DNA from: Gammaproteobacteria bacterium
GTDB taxonomy: Bacteria > Pseudomonadota > Gammaproteobacteria > Steroidobacterales > Steroidobacteraceae
Length of the DNA: 64,000 nucleotides
Assembly: GCA_028293725.1 (NCBI GenBank)
Contig: JAQGOE010000129.1
Location: forward strand, 1 to 64,000
Direction of reading: 5' to 3'
The notes beneath the pieces are model-generated. The model saw only the letters and a list, made by a program, of their open reading frames with translations. It did not search any database and was not told where the DNA came from. The position numbers and the translations under genes are program-made. Shown one piece after another: positions 63,778 through 64,000 of this stretch; the stretch's first letter is position 1; every line of letters starts with the position of its first letter.

Positions 63778-64000
63778 TCCTCTGCAGTTTCTCGCGCTCT
63801 ACGAGCGCCTAGTGCGCGTCCTGGGACCGCTCTTAGTAGTTGTCAGATTTCGGAGTCACAGTCATGGCTAGGGTGCGCTGCGGCGCGAATCTGTGGCTAA
63901 TACAATCAGCCATTGCTCGTCGGTCAGACGCGCAACCAATACGCGCTATGGGGCGCTCGGCGCAGAGGAAGTTGACTCGTGTTGTTTATTGAAGCGTGGG
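63778..64000. other. Right end of window without a recognised gene
   Basis: A 42-codon frame from ATG 63864 (GGAG about eight bases upstream) to 63992 is possible but has no recognisable feature. On the minus strand, a short frame ending near 63885 reads RLTDEQWLIVLATDS, faintly like an IS5-type transposase start, but a stop lies just before it. I do not call either. Confidence 0.3.

Noticed and set aside
63778..64000. Possible integrated element after tRNA-Leu
   Set aside because: No integrase and no copy of the tRNA 3' end are visible in the remaining bases; the rest is outside the window.

Overview
The window is high-GC DNA from a gammaproteobacterium. The strongest evidence is gene order: der-bamB-yfgM-hisS-rodZ-pilW-rlmN-ndk, yajC-secD-secF with queA-tgt upstream, guaB-guaA divergent from xseA, and trmJ-iscS-iscA facing suhB. 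The mix of TonB-dependent receptor, tannase-family esterase, M16 peptidase and many short degraded genes suggests a Steroidobacteraceae/Nevskiales/Xanthomonadales-like soil or freshwater bacterium. That family-level placement is inference; the class is well supported.

Layout. 1-3.4 kb: end of a glycan-modification cluster (zinc-ribbon methyltransferase, GT10 fucosyltransferase-like enzyme, double-domain FkbM-type methyltransferase). 3.6-11.6 kb: housekeeping (tRNA-Ser, mltF, tadA, an M23 peptidase, xseA, guaBA), with a good guaBA promoter and a consensus DnaA box. 11.6-22.2 kb: variable region with small accessory genes (RibD_C-domain reductase, VOC protein, AraC regulator, three tandem exported paralogues, DMT transporter, HAD phosphatase, GNAT, ECF sigma factor with a membrane partner). 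At least three gene remnants lie among them (alpha/beta hydrolase, MocR-type regulator, NadR-like ATPase), along with a 78-bp imperfect palindrome. 22.2-37.1 kb: uptake and catabolism (M16 peptidase, TonB receptor, TauE/SafE exporter, tannase-family esterase, MarR-MFS pair, LysR with a divergent Cif-like exported epoxide hydrolase, class I fumarase). 37.1-43.2 kb: one signalling unit on the minus strand (CHASE3/GAF hybrid kinase with three receivers, CheR, CheB lacking a receiver, receiver-kinase). 43.2-63.8 kb: dense core operons on the minus strand, interrupted by suhB and an amino-acid permease on plus, ending in tRNA-Leu.

The core blocks work together as expected: BamB (outer-membrane assembly), YfgM and YajC/SecD/SecF (protein export), RodZ (cell shape), PilW (type IV pili); HisS, TrmJ, RlmN, TadA, Tgt and QueA serve tRNA and rRNA modification; IscS/IscA serve Fe-S assembly. 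The least expected feature is the IscS gene (52008-53504): its product carries a C-terminal IscU-like domain that has lost two of the three scaffold cysteines. I saw no CRISPR array, rRNA operon, prophage, intact insertion sequence or recognisable defence system.
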